A DNA stretch of 64,000 nucleotides from Aureispira anguillae (GCF_026000115.1 NZ_AP026867.1:3405716-3469715), one strand, 5' to 3'; counted from the first letter of the stretch, positions 43,117 to 52,232 are shown. The notes: a model not told the origin generated them from the sequence alone. A program made the numbers and translations.

Positions 43117-43403
43117 GTAACAAGGCTCACGTAGTAATCACGCAGAACCCAGCTTGCTGGCTCACGAGTGATAACGAACCGACCTCAGGGAGCTCATAAG
43201 CGCTAGCACACTAGCTAACCTAGCAGCGAAGATAATCGTGTAGTAAACACTAAAAACTACTTTTTTAGAAGAAAGTAATAGGTCGTAAGTCGTATGCCCT
43301 GTATTTACAGGAACTAAGCATACGACTTACGACCTATTACATATAACAAAAGTAGTAATAAGCAGGCAAGGTAGTTTACGATTTCACACGATTTGCCAAA
43401 GAA
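43069..43403. repeat. Composite intergenic repeat, family B copy 4
   Basis: Starts GGTTCTTTGACAA and ends TTTGCCAAAGAAC. It holds GAACAGAGTGAGTAACAAGG, GAACCCAGCTTGCTGG, CGACCTCAGGGAGCTC, AAGCGCTAGCACACTAGC and a family C stem-loop (43275-43340). The order is the mirror of copy 2. It overlaps the last 48 bases of the DoxX gene and separates it from the convergent chrA gene. Confidence 0.78.
43275..43340. repeat. Long stem-loop, family C copy 2 (perfect 22-bp arms)
   Basis: Arms 43275-43296 and 43319-43340 are perfectly complementary (starting GTAATAGGTCGTAAGTCG). The 22-base loop itself folds: CCTGTA pairs with TACAGG. Flanks AACTACTTTT and AAAAGTAGT add an outer pair, as in copy 1. This is the strongest palindrome in the window. 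Confidence 0.85.
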
Positions 43404-43412
43404 CGATAAAAA

Positions 43413-44570
43413 TTAGCCAATCAACATCAATAAATACCCCAATACAGCTCCCCCAATTACAATCCACATGGCATTGATTTTTTTGACACCAAAAATTAAG
43501 AAAGCACTAATAAGACCAATGGTCCAAGCTCGCCAATCTGGTGTCCAAGAAGCCGTTACAAAAAGCGTTTCTCGTCCCATTTCAATCAACACGTTGACCA
43601 TGACAGCCAAGGCAGCAACATTAACAGAATCCAGAAAGAAGCCCAAAGGTTTAGATGTTCTCATCTTAGGCACCAAAGGATTGAGTAACCAAACAAAGAG
43701 GAAAGAAGGTAAAAACATCCCCAGCGTAGCGGCAATGGCTCCTGCCCAGCCTCCCATCTGATAGCCAATAAAGGTAGCCGTTGACAAAACGGGACCTGGT
43801 GTAAATTGCCCAGCAGCAATGGCATCAATCAATTCTTGACGGCTTAACAAGCCATTCATCACCAATTCTGCATCCAAATACGCAAACAAAACATAGCCAC
43901 TGCCATAAAGAATCGCTCCAACTTTTAAGAATGTCCAAAAGATGGTCGTTGCTGTTATTTGGGCGGTCAACGCACCTCCCGTTTGTAAAAATAAAATTGG
44001 GAAAAAAGATTTGGGGCTTTGGAGCCATTCCTTTTTTGCGGTAAAAAATAGCGTACCAAAAACGCCTGCCAACAACAAGGCTAAAATTTCATTCACCCCC
44101 ATCAAACTCACCACCAACACAATAAAGCCCAAAATTCCTAACGCTCGACTTTTTAACGCTTTTTTACTCAATTTATAAATTGCAGAAGCAATAATCGCCA
44201 ATACAGCAGGTTTGATTCCAAAAATAAAAGGTGCAGCAGCGGGCAATTCGCCATATTCCACATACAAACTGGCAAAAATTCCTGTTAAGACCACAGCTGG
44301 AAAAATAAAACAAATCCCTGCTACAAAAAGCCCAGGTACCCCAGCACGTTCATGCCCACAATGCATGGTCATTTCAGTAGAGTTTGGTCCTGGAATAAGA
44401 TTGGTTGCTCCCATCAAATCTAAAAAATGCTGGCGACTCATCCATTTTCGCTTCGTAATTAACTCCTCCTCCATCATTGCCACATGAGCAGCAGGTCCCC
44501 CAAAAGCAATACAACCTAACTTAAAAAACACTTGAGCAACTTCTGCTAAGTTTCCTTTCTTATTTTCCAT
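43413..44570 (-). CDS. chrA: Chromate transporter ChrA, two-domain type
   Basis: A 385-residue inner-membrane chromate efflux transporter of the CHR family with two homologous halves. The first opens VFFKLGCIAFGGPAAHVAMMEEEL and has NLIPGPNSTEMTMHCG; the second has FLKVGAILYGSGYVLFAYLDAELV and AAGQFTPGPVLSTATFIGY. Paired halves of opposite topology are the long-chain type, which confers chromate resistance in characterised bacteria, driven by the proton gradient. The start is the ATG at 44570; the in-frame TTG at 44576 is rejected. A TATTTTTG box lies at 44609-44616, inside the end of the upstream gene. Confidence 0.95.
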   Translation of the reverse strand: MENKKGNLAEVAQVFFKLGCIAFGGPAAHVAMMEEELITKRKWMSRQHFLDLMGATNLIPGPNSTEMTMHCGHERAGVPGLFVAGICFIFPAVVLTGIFASLYVEYGELPAAAPFIFGIKPAVLAIIASAIYKLSKKALKSRALGILGFIVLVVSLMGVNEILALLLAGVFGTLFFTAKKEWLQSPKSFFPILFLQTGGALTAQITATTIFWTFLKVGAILYGSGYVLFAYLDAELVMNGLLSRQELIDAIAAGQFTPGPVLSTATFIGYQMGGWAGAIAATLGMFLPSFLFVWLLNPLVPKMRTSKPLGFFLDSVNVAALAVMVNVLIEMGRETLFVTASWTPDWRAWTIGLISAFLIFGVKKINAMWIVIGGAVLGYLLMLIG

Positions 44571-44608
44571 AATCAACAGCGTATTATATAATGTTGTAGA
44601 TTTCTGCG

Positions 44609-44616
44609 CAAAAATA
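44609..44616 (-). promoter_or_regulatory. -7 box upstream of chrA
   Basis: The minus strand reads TATTTTTG (exact TAnnTTTG) about 40 bases before the ATG at 44570. A TTG lies 14 bases upstream of it, which is shorter than usual. Confidence 0.4.
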
Positions 44617-44618
44617 AA

Positions 44619-45938
44619 CTATTGTTGAATCAATTCTAATTTTACTCGACGATTTTCAGTCAATTCTTTTTTGGTAATGGCTGCACCGTCTCCATACCAA
44701 CTTACTTCAATCCGTTCTAGGGGCACTCCATATTTTATTAGATAAGTTCGTACCTGCTCTGCTCGTGCTCTAGACAATTTATTATTGTAAACATCGTCAT
44801 TCTTTGCCGCAGCATAACCATTAATTTTAAGCCTAAAAAAAGAACATTGCTGGAGTTGGCCTGCTATTTTTCTTAGCAGGAGTTTACTCTTTGTATCCAA
44901 AACAGGAGAATCATAATCAAAGATAATATCAGGAAATTGTTTCCAACAGGGGCTCTTGGGTTCTTTTTTTGTTCCAACAGGATTCCAATATATTTTTGAC
45001 AACGTATCCATATCATAATAATAAGATGGATCTCTTTTTAATATTCCTGTACAAAAGTTGGGATTTTTATGACTGTGCAATGAGCCCATTTCTATAAAAA
45101 CAGCTGAATCAAAAATGGGATTGCCATGATCGGCAATTGCGATTTGCAAACGATGGCGTTTATTGGGCACTACAGGATATTGAGCTTTTAATACCTTGGT
45201 AAAACCATCGTACTGGATAGGATAATTGGCTGAATTAGTACTTGCTTTTGTGGCATTATAACGCTTTGCCATTACCAATTGATGCGTTGAGGTTTTCTCT
45301 ACAATTGTATCGACTGCTAAAAGAGGTATTGGATCGACAGAAGCACAATTATTAATATAATAATGAGGCGCTTGTACAGGGTTAATTGTTTGAACCGTTA
45401 CCAATTCATCAGAGGAAGGCAAACGAGCAAGGTTGACTTGTTTTCCATCTGGCAAGGTGAGTATAAAGAATAACTTATCGTGTAAACCAGCATGAATAAA
45501 TTCGGGATAATCCTCAGAAGCAAACACAAAATTAAACGAAATGTACTCAGAATTGGGATAAAAGTCAAATTGCAATATAGCAGCATCATAAAGTTCTGCT
45601 TGATTTATTTTTTTTACGATCCGATGCTTTTTTTTGTAATGAATGGTCGTCTTTCCTACATTGTCATTCGCTTGGCTAGCATCGGTTGCTCGCCCTGTTG
45701 ATAAAATCAGCCCATGAGACATTTGAAAAATTGAATCCGCCTTCTCAAAAGATCCAATGGCACAGCGTTTTCCTCTAAAACGTACCCTTTTGATGCGTAC
45801 TTCAAAGCCTTTTAAGTCCTGACGAATTGTTTTCTTAAGCTTTTTTAAGCGTTCTACTTTGAACCCTTCATTAGCTTGCCCATAAATTAGAGGGAAAGTA
45901 CCAACAAAAGATAGTATTATAAAGAAAAATTTCATCAT
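44619..45938 (-). CDS. Choice-of-anchor-L plus OmpA-like surface protein
   Basis: A 439-residue secreted protein with a signal peptide (about 1-20). Residues of about 35-290 are a choice-of-anchor-L-type domain: GLILSTGRATDASQAND, AAILQFDFYPNSEYISFNFVFASEDYPEF and HRLQIAIADHGNPIFDSAVF are its characteristic strands (family pattern FxFxxxxSEYxxFVFxSEEYxE). Residues of about 330-439 are an OmpA-like peptidoglycan-binding domain (FRLKINGYAAAKNDDVYNNKLSRARAEQVRTYLIKYG). The family is known from surface proteins with other anchors; linking it to an OmpA domain suggests a cell-wall-tethered display domain. It ends 40 bases before chrA begins. Two ATGs in a row (45936, 45933) can start it. Confidence 0.82.
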   Translation of the reverse strand: MMKFFFIILSFVGTFPLIYGQANEGFKVERLKKLKKTIRQDLKGFEVRIKRVRFRGKRCAIGSFEKADSIFQMSHGLILSTGRATDASQANDNVGKTTIHYKKKHRIVKKINQAELYDAAILQFDFYPNSEYISFNFVFASEDYPEFIHAGLHDKLFFILTLPDGKQVNLARLPSSDELVTVQTINPVQAPHYYINNCASVDPIPLLAVDTIVEKTSTHQLVMAKRYNATKASTNSANYPIQYDGFTKVLKAQYPVVPNKRHRLQIAIADHGNPIFDSAVFIEMGSLHSHKNPNFCTGILKRDPSYYYDMDTLSKIYWNPVGTKKEPKSPCWKQFPDIIFDYDSPVLDTKSKLLLRKIAGQLQQCSFFRLKINGYAAAKNDDVYNNKLSRARAEQVRTYLIKYGVPLERIEVSWYGDGAAITKKELTENRRVKLELIQQ

Positions 45939-45991
45939 AGCTTAAAATTATTTCTTCTAATAAAAGGAGTTGGAGGCGTTACAAAACAAAA

Positions 45992-47311
45992 TCAAGAGCA
46001 AACAGATCCCAGCCAAAGCGCCCTATATTCGCCTTTGTTATCAAATCGCTTTACTTGATTTTCCATATTCAGATAGCGATCTTCTTTGGTATCAGGACCA
46101 ACTCCACCAACTACATTCCAATTGACCCAGTTGGAGCAAATATCATAATCGATTAAAATATGCTGGAAGTAAATAGCTCCCATACGCCAACTAATTTTCA
46201 AGTCATTCACTAAATAACTAGAGACCAGTTGTCGCCCTTTGTGGCTCAAGAAACCAGTATGTTTTAGTTGTAACATACAAGCATTGATTAAATCCGACTC
46301 TGTTTTTCCATTTATCCAATCCTTAAATGCAGCTTGGTCTTCCTCCAGTTTCTTAGTTTCTTGTCCACGAATACCTCCCTTTTCAAATATCTTATCTTTG
46401 TATTTTTTCCCCATCAAACGATAGTGATCCCGCCACAGCAATTCCGATAAAAAGGTTTGAGTAGATTTATTGTTTTTGTACTTGTTTTCGTATTTTTTTA
46501 GTTCTGCATAAACATATTTGGGAGAAAGACAGCCCAAAGCCAACCAAGGAGATAATCTAGAAGCGGCATTTAATCCCTTTAGGTCATAACGAGTTTCTGC
46601 GAAAGAATCTAAGTGTCTCTTAGGACCAAAATACGTGTGTAATCTCAATAGCGCATTTTCTTCCCCTCCTTTGAACCAAAGATCTGCCCGTTTATCTCGG
46701 TTGATGGCATCATGTCCCAGTTCTTTTAAAGAAGGTAAAGCCCCTACCTCTATGTCAATACTCCATGAAGAAAAGGAAATAGGTTCTGCCAATGGTTTTC
46801 TGATTGGAATAAAACGTTCTACTTCTTTTCGGAAAGAACTAAAGGCATCTGGCGAGTGAGCAATAGGAAACGGTAGGTCTTGGGTATAATAGAGCATTTT
46901 TCCTCTAAAAAATAATATCTCTAAGCCCAACGACCATAAGTTTTTTTCTAGTGCGTTTTGTACTAATACCTCATCGTGCGTACGTTCCATGTTGGCATAA
47001 ACATAACTGGCATCAATTTCTTTCACCAATTTATAAACCTCTTCTTCTGGTTTGCCTTTGCGAATAATCAAGTCAATCCCCTTTTGCCGTAAAGCACTAC
47101 GAAGGTGCGCAACACTCTCCAATAAGAATTGCGCTCGAAAAGGTCCTGTTTTTTGAAATTGATAAGGAGTTTGTCCCATCAATTCTTCTTCATTAAAAAC
47201 ATAAACAGGAATTACTTCTTCTCCATTTTCTATGGCTTTAGTCAACGCTTCATTGTCGTGCAATCGTAAGTCTTTTCGAAACCAGACTATTATTCGTTTT
47301 GCTTTTTTCAT
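45992..47311 (-). CDS. Cryptochrome DASH family photolyase
   Basis: A 439-residue FAD photolyase of the cryptochrome-DASH type, which repairs cyclobutane pyrimidine dimers in single-stranded DNA and may sense blue light. The photolyase N domain starts IIVWFRKDLRLHDNEAL, with the FVFNEEEL and FRAQFLLESVAHLRSALRQKGIDLIIRKGKPEE segments that separate DASH from class I enzymes. The FAD domain has HTGFLSHKGRQLVSSYLVNDL and the DASH-typical IDYDICSNWVNWNVVGGVGPDTKEDRYLN. The family is common in marine Bacteroidota. No phr operon partner is adjacent. Confidence 0.93.
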   Translation of the reverse strand: MKKAKRIIVWFRKDLRLHDNEALTKAIENGEEVIPVYVFNEEELMGQTPYQFQKTGPFRAQFLLESVAHLRSALRQKGIDLIIRKGKPEEEVYKLVKEIDASYVYANMERTHDEVLVQNALEKNLWSLGLEILFFRGKMLYYTQDLPFPIAHSPDAFSSFRKEVERFIPIRKPLAEPISFSSWSIDIEVGALPSLKELGHDAINRDKRADLWFKGGEENALLRLHTYFGPKRHLDSFAETRYDLKGLNAASRLSPWLALGCLSPKYVYAELKKYENKYKNNKSTQTFLSELLWRDHYRLMGKKYKDKIFEKGGIRGQETKKLEEDQAAFKDWINGKTESDLINACMLQLKHTGFLSHKGRQLVSSYLVNDLKISWRMGAIYFQHILIDYDICSNWVNWNVVGGVGPDTKEDRYLNMENQVKRFDNKGEYRALWLGSVCS

Positions 47312-47686
47312 AGTAGTAACAATTAGTAGTAAGAAGCTTTATTGGGGTAGGTCAAAGGCATTGAAGTTTTCTAAAAATGAGCTAATATTCTAAATGACAT
47401 CTCTTTTTCCTCTACTCATCGTTAAAAATTAGCCCCATAGCTAAGGCTATGCGGCAAATTTTTGTCTTGATTATAGAAAAAATTAGCTTTGCTGCTCCTT
47501 CGGGGTGTACTCATTTTTAATGCAATCCCATTTTTAAACAACTTCATTATTTCAATTCCAAAAATTGCATAAAAGTAACAAAAAAAGTGGACAAAGAGTT
47601 TGCCCTAAAATATAAACTTTAAGAAACTTTCATTTTTTATTGAAAATAATCTTTTCTTTGACCTCTATAACAAAAAAACAACGATT
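47312..47686. other. Intergenic region with a family D hairpin repeat
   Basis: Divergent genes flank it. At 47420-47480 a stem-loop core CCATAGCTAAGGCTATG (47435-47451) sits between AAAAATTAGCC-type and AAATTTTTG-type arms that also pair. It is almost the same as the repeat at 28948. No promoter with a full -7 box was found for YjbQ or cry-DASH. Confidence 0.55.
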
Positions 47687-48097
47687 ATGATTCAACAAAT
47701 CGCATTTAATTTAACCGCAAGAGAAAGAGGTTTTCATTTGATTACGGCAGAAGTCCTTAATGCCCTGCCTCAATTGCCCTCTACAGGGCTATTTCATCTT
47801 TTTTTGCAACATACCTCAGCAGGGTTAACCATCAATGAAAATGCCGACCCCGATGTTCGAACAGATTTTGAAAGCATCTTTAATGCATTGGTTCCTGAAA
47901 ACTTGCCTTATTTGGTGCATACCATAGAAGGTCCAGACGATATGCCTGCACACATCAAATCATCCTTGGTTGGCGTTTCGATCCAAATTCCCATTAGTAA
48001 TGGGCAACTTAATTTGGGCACTTGGCAAGGCATTTATCTCTGTGAATTTAGAAATCAAGGTGGTCCTCGAAAAGTGGTTGCAACCATCTACTCTTAA
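47687..48097 (+). CDS. YjbQ family protein (thiamin phosphate synthase-like)
   Basis: A 136-residue YjbQ/UPF0047 protein. The family marks are HTSAGLTINENADPDV (with the conserved His and Glu), YLVHTIEGPDDMPAHIKSSL and LGTWQGIYLCEFRNQGG. Members show weak thiamin phosphate synthase activity, which may be secondary. The true role is unknown. It stands alone on the plus strand between cry-DASH and dprA, converging with dprA with 7 bases between the stops. Confidence 0.93.
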   Translation: MIQQIAFNLTARERGFHLITAEVLNALPQLPSTGLFHLFLQHTSAGLTINENADPDVRTDFESIFNALVPENLPYLVHTIEGPDDMPAHIKSSLVGVSIQIPISNGQLNLGTWQGIYLCEFRNQGGPRKVVATIYS

Positions 48098-48104
48098 ATA
48101 ATGA

Positions 48105-49214
48105 TTAAGATAGACGAAAATGGCTACCAGGCAAAGCCCGAACCATTCCTTTGAGTTCTAATTCTAGCAATAAAGCTGCTATACGACTCGTACTAATCTT
48201 GGTTTGCTGAATCAATTGTTCCAAATGAACTTCTTGCCCAACCATCAAATCAACAATTAAACGCTCTTCTGCTGATAATTGTGCAAATAGTTGCTTTTGG
48301 CGACCTGCTTGTTGTTTTTCCCAGCGCAAAATATAGGCAATGTCCTCCGCAGATTCCAATAAAGAAGCACGATGTGTTTTGATGAGGTGATTACAGCCTT
48401 TAGATAGTGGGGCATCCACGTTTCCTGGAACCGCAAATACATCTTTATTGTATTCGTTGGCAATACATGCAGTAATCATAGAGCCGCCTCGATTAGCCGT
48501 TTCTATCACAACAATTGCATCTGCCATTCCTGCAATAATTCGATTGCGCATTGGAAAATGTTGTGGTAAAGGCTCTGTTTGTGTCTTAAATTCTGTTAAA
48601 ATACCACCACAATCTACCATCCGCTGTGCAATAGGCTTGTGCAACTGCGGATAAATACGATCTAAACCATGTGCTACAACACCAATATTGGGCAACTGCA
48701 ATTCCAAACATTTTTTGTGAGCAGTAACATCAACACCATAAGCCAAGCCACTAACAATAAGTGGATTGTAACCTGCTAAATCTTGTATCAGACGCTCACA
48801 AAAAAGCCGCCCTTGTTTCGTCGGTTTTCGGGTGCCTACAATTGCAACTATTTTGGCAGCATTAAGATTGGCATTTCCTTTATAATACAACAAAAAAGGA
48901 GCATCATGACAATTTTTGAGTCGCTTGGGATAATCCAACATCTCTTGAGAAAGCACTCTAATCTTATACTTCTGAGCAAACTCCCACTCTTCTTCTGCTC
49001 GTTGTAAGGTCTTTTTTGTTATAATTTGCTGAGCAGTAGCCAAACCAATTTTTTGGAACTGACAAAGCTCGGCACTTGTCGCCTTGTAAAAAACAGCCTT
49101 AGCAGAGCCATAATAACTTAGCAATTCTAAAGCTGTTTTGTTACCAATATTCGGCACTAGATGTAGTGCTATTTTATAAATGAGTTCTTCTTGGGCTGCT
49201 GCTGGTTGGTTCAA
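48105..49214 (-). CDS. dprA: DNA processing protein DprA
   Basis: A 369-residue DprA/Smf that loads RecA on incoming single-stranded DNA during natural transformation. An N-terminal SAM-like helical region (about 8-75) is followed by the Rossmann-type core with VGTRKPTKQG, SGLAYGVDVTAH, MRNRIIAGMADAIVVIETANRGGSM and FAVPGNVDAPLSKGCNHLI, and a C-terminal winged helix (about 310-369). The start is TTG at 49214: an in-frame stop lies two codons upstream and no ATG is near. It suggests that the organism could take up DNA, but no com genes are in this window. It has no near operon partner. Confidence 0.95.
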   Translation of the reverse strand: MNQPAAAQEELIYKIALHLVPNIGNKTALELLSYYGSAKAVFYKATSAELCQFQKIGLATAQQIITKKTLQRAEEEWEFAQKYKIRVLSQEMLDYPKRLKNCHDAPFLLYYKGNANLNAAKIVAIVGTRKPTKQGRLFCERLIQDLAGYNPLIVSGLAYGVDVTAHKKCLELQLPNIGVVAHGLDRIYPQLHKPIAQRMVDCGGILTEFKTQTEPLPQHFPMRNRIIAGMADAIVVIETANRGGSMITACIANEYNKDVFAVPGNVDAPLSKGCNHLIKTHRASLLESAEDIAYILRWEKQQAGRQKQLFAQLSAEERLIVDLMVGQEVHLEQLIQQTKISTSRIAALLLELELKGMVRALPGSHFRLS

Positions 49215-49249
49215 ATTTTAGGGAATTTAGATTTTGAGCACCTAGCCTA

Positions 49250-49693
49250 TTAATGGCTTTGGGCATCAAACCAATTTTGTAATGCTGTTTTTTGGGCATC
49301 ATCCAGATAAGCATCTCCATGCATTCTATAATAACCTTTAGGTGGCATATGTCCTTCTTCTATTTCTTCAGCACACTCATGAAGTGCATGCTTTTGATCC
49401 TCTGCTGTCATTTCTGACCAAGTAGAAAAATTTAATGCTTCTCGTGCATGGGTAATATGTCCTCTTATCCAAAATGATATAGGAGCTACGTACGTATACC
49501 AAGGATATTTTGTTTCGTTAGAGTGGCAATCATAACAAGAAGCTTTGATCTGAGCCAGAATCGCTTCAGGAGGATTTTCATTAGCAGCAAAGGTCTTTGC
49601 TTGGTCAATAGGAATAGGGCTTTTATCGATCTGAAAAAACTGAAGTATGGCAAATAGCCCAAGTATTGCTAAAAAAATTTTCTTTTTATTCAT
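49250..49693 (-). CDS. Haem-binding domain protein (c-type, CxxCH)
   Basis: A 147-residue exported protein. The ATG at 49693 gives an uncleaved or cleaved N-terminal hydrophobic segment (about 4-18, IFLAILGLFAILQFF). The CYDCH motif is the c-type haem attachment site, with a flanking WYTYVAPISFWIRGHI and a later HMPPKGY, whose Met could be the sixth ligand. This is the small Haem_bd family of Bacteroidota, likely facing the periplasm and moving electrons to an unknown partner. An in-frame start further upstream (49765) adds 24 residues without a signal and is not preferred. It sits 35 bases before dprA on the same strand. Confidence 0.8.
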   Translation of the reverse strand: MNKKKIFLAILGLFAILQFFQIDKSPIPIDQAKTFAANENPPEAILAQIKASCYDCHSNETKYPWYTYVAPISFWIRGHITHAREALNFSTWSEMTAEDQKHALHECAEEIEEGHMPPKGYYRMHGDAYLDDAQKTALQNWFDAQSH

Positions 49694-50085
49694 TATTCTG
49701 TGGTTTTGTATAAAGAAGTTGTTTAAAAATGATCTTAACACCTGCGATCCAACCATAGCAGCCATCGGATCGGCAGCTATTTTTAGCCCCGTAGCTTCCA
49801 GCTACGAAACAAAAAACGAGCTTTGCCCGATAACTACTAGCTTTGATCTCGAAAATCAACAACATTTTTAAACAACTTCAAAATTTTAATTCCCCAATAA
49901 TAATAGATTATTATTAAACTTTGTTACAAAAGGTAGGCTCATCTTGTAATGAATGTTGATAGCAGGCAATTTATTTTCTTTTATCAATAATTATCATAAT
50001 CAAACGTTAAACTCGCCAAAAATGAAACCTTTGGTCTAGGCTTTGTTAGTTACAAAACATCTTAAACACTACCAATTCTAATACA
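49694..50085. other. Intergenic region with a family D-like hairpin
   Basis: A stem CGTAGC / GCTACG (49790-49795 and 49801-49806) between TTTTTAGC and AAAAAACG arms resembles the family D hairpins at 28963 and 47435 but carries compensating changes. The rest up to the next gene is AT-rich. No promoter with a full -7 box was found. Confidence 0.45.
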
Positions 50086-50559
50086 ATGAAACTACTACCT
50101 ATTTATTATTCCTTAGTTCTATCCATGCTTTTTGTCATTAGTTGTCAACAAAAAGACCTACTTGTCCCCCAACAAGATCTTAGAGACGACCTGATTGGTA
50201 CTTATACGGGTACAATTCAAATCGAAAACAAAGCAGAAGACAACAACAACCAAGAAAGCACTGTAGTAGATGATGTAATAGAAAATCAAACGGTTGTTAT
50301 ATCAAAATCCAGCACAGCACCTAATGGTTTAATTATAAATGGGGATGAATCGAATATTTTAATTTATTCGCCCGATAGTCCAAATGAGTACAGCGATATG
50401 TCTTTGTATACTGCCGATGAATGCAATGGCATCAAAGTGTATCAGTTGCAATTTTTCCCCTTAGAAAATAAACTTACCTATCATCATAAACACCGCCACG
50501 ATTGCGATTTTGGTTCGCTTCAACAAAAAAGTATCTTTGAAGGAATAAAAAAGCATTGA
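50086..50559 (+). CDS. Small lipoprotein of unknown function
   Basis: A 157-residue protein with a lipoprotein signal (LSMLFVISCQQKD; lipobox Cys at about residue 21). The mature part is acidic and asparagine-rich with a short beta-rich core; an opening DLIGTYTGTIQI looks like the start of a calycin-like or lipocalin-like strand, typical of Bacteroidota lipoproteins. No motif gives a function. The next gene, another lipoprotein, begins about 260 bases later on the same strand. Confidence 0.65.
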   Translation: MKLLPIYYSLVLSMLFVISCQQKDLLVPQQDLRDDLIGTYTGTIQIENKAEDNNNQESTVVDDVIENQTVVISKSSTAPNGLIINGDESNILIYSPDSPNEYSDMSLYTADECNGIKVYQLQFFPLENKLTYHHKHRHDCDFGSLQQKSIFEGIKKH

Positions 50560-50687
50560 TATTGGTTGAAGTTTGACACCTGTATAATTAAACGGATATT
50601 GAAGGTGTTTTATGTTTCATTTCACAAAAACATATAGCACTGACAATCAACCAAGTGAAATTAAACCTACTGCTACTACATGGTTTT

Positions 50688-50699
50688 CAACGGAGTAAT
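50688..50699. repeat. Single family A end
   Basis: CAACGGAGTAAT at 50688-50699, without a matching partner nearby. It stands in the gap between the two lipoprotein genes, which otherwise shows nothing. Confidence 0.4.
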
Positions 50700-50823
50700 A
50701 AGGATACGAAAGTTGTCTCTTTCTATCTTTTTTTCGTTTATTAAGGTATCAATATTTAATTTACAGTGTACTGGGTACAGGACAAACTTAAAATATTTAT
50801 TTAATTTACCAATACCATTTTAT

Positions 50824-51309
50824 ATGCCCAACCGTCTAAGCATTTTATTTTTTGCTGTTTCTTGTTTAATCTTTAGTGCCTGTCAGAAGGGACCAACCGT
50901 AGATGTTCCGTTCAGAACTTATGTGACAATTCCAGCAGGTTTAAATACTGGTTTTTCGCATCATTTTGTTCTTTCTAATATTCCAGGAGCTACTTTTGAC
51001 AATTTGTTAGAAGCCAGACCTTCCTATGTTACCCTAACAACCGAATATGGAGAACAGAACCTAGATTTTATCCAACAGGCTTACTTTTATACGATAGATG
51101 GAACCAACAAAAAAGAGATGGCTTACCAAACCAATTTGCCAGTGACCAATGCAGGTACGGTACAGCTTTATCCATCCATTCTAGATATGAAAGACCACAT
51201 TACCAAAGATGCGTTTGAAATGGAACTAAAGCTTATATTTAGATCAATCCCCGTTACAGAAACACGTATTCGAATCGATTTTGGCGTTCAAGGCACTTTA
51301 GGTGGATAG
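50824..51309 (+). CDS. Lipoprotein of unknown function upstream of xerD
   Basis: The ATG at 50824 gives a lipoprotein signal (MPNRLSILFFAVSCLIFSAC; Cys at residue 20); the ATG at 50680 would add 48 residues of no known kind and is rejected. The mature 140 residues are beta-rich. No family is recognised. The stop is 2 bases before the xerD start codon, so the two are very probably cotranscribed and perhaps translationally coupled. Confidence 0.68.
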   Translation: MPNRLSILFFAVSCLIFSACQKGPTVDVPFRTYVTIPAGLNTGFSHHFVLSNIPGATFDNLLEARPSYVTLTTEYGEQNLDFIQQAYFYTIDGTNKKEMAYQTNLPVTNAGTVQLYPSILDMKDHITKDAFEMELKLIFRSIPVTETRIRIDFGVQGTLGG

Positions 51310-51311
51310 TT

Positions 51312-52232
51312 ATGGAACTACCTTATATCAAATCCTTTAGAGCATTTTTGCAATTAGAAAAAGGCTTATCTGCGGCCTCTATAGAAGCTTATTTGCAAGA
51401 TTTAAGCAAACTGCTACAATTTATGAAGATCCATGAATTGAACAGAGGGCTATCTGAATTGCTCCTAAAAGACTTGCAAGATTTTATCGCTTATTTGAAT
51501 GAATTAGGATTGAGCATCAATTCGCAAGCTCGCATTGTTTCTAGCCTAAAAGCCTTTTTTCGGTACTTAGTGATTGAGGAAGTTATTGCTGACGATCCAG
51601 CTTTATTGCTAAGTGCTCCTAAATTAGCTCGTTCCCTTCCTTCTGTATTGTCTTATCAAGAAATTGAGCAGTTAATAGCAGCTATAGACCACTCTAAAAA
51701 ACAAGGCACTAGAAACCGAGCCATCATAGAAGTTTTGTATGCCTGTGGCTTACGGGTAAGCGAATTAACCCATCTTAAGCTCTCCAATATGTACTTGCAC
51801 ATTGGTTTTATTAAGGTAATAGGTAAAGGCAACAAAGAACGAATGATTCCTATTGGAGAACAAGCAATCAAGCACCTAAATTTTTATCTTCAAGATCGAA
51901 ATCAAATGCCTAATATCAAGTTAGCAAGTGAAGATATTGTCTTTCTAAACCGCCGAGGAGGTCAACTGACTCGAAACATGATTTTTATTATCATAAAAGA
52001 GTTAGCCATTCGAGCTGGAATTGACAAAAAAGTATCGCCTCATACCTTTAGGCATAGCTTTGCAACACATTTGATAGAGGGAGGAGCCAACTTACGAGTT
52101 GTACAAGACTTATTAGGGCACAAATCTATTGTTACAACCGAAATATACACCCACCTAGACATGGGCTACCTTACCGACACCATCAATCGATTCCATCCTA
52201 GAAATCAATCTGAGCTAAAGACAAAAGATTAG
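51312..52232 (+). CDS. xerD: Site-specific tyrosine recombinase XerD
   Basis: A 306-residue tyrosine recombinase that resolves chromosome dimers at dif together with XerC. The N-terminal SAM-like DNA-binding domain is about 1-100. The catalytic residues are all visible: Arg in CGLRVSEL, Lys in GKGNKERM, His-x-x-Arg in SPHTFRHSF, His in LLGHKS and the nucleophile Tyr in TTEIYTHL. The length and the small N domain fit XerD rather than an integron or phage integrase, and no phage genes are near. The stop overlaps the stop of the next gene (TTAG at 52229-52232). Confidence 0.94.
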   Translation: MELPYIKSFRAFLQLEKGLSAASIEAYLQDLSKLLQFMKIHELNRGLSELLLKDLQDFIAYLNELGLSINSQARIVSSLKAFFRYLVIEEVIADDPALLLSAPKLARSLPSVLSYQEIEQLIAAIDHSKKQGTRNRAIIEVLYACGLRVSELTHLKLSNMYLHIGFIKVIGKGNKERMIPIGEQAIKHLNFYLQDRNQMPNIKLASEDIVFLNRRGGQLTRNMIFIIIKELAIRAGIDKKVSPHTFRHSFATHLIEGGANLRVVQDLLGHKSIVTTEIYTHLDMGYLTDTINRFHPRNQSELKTKD

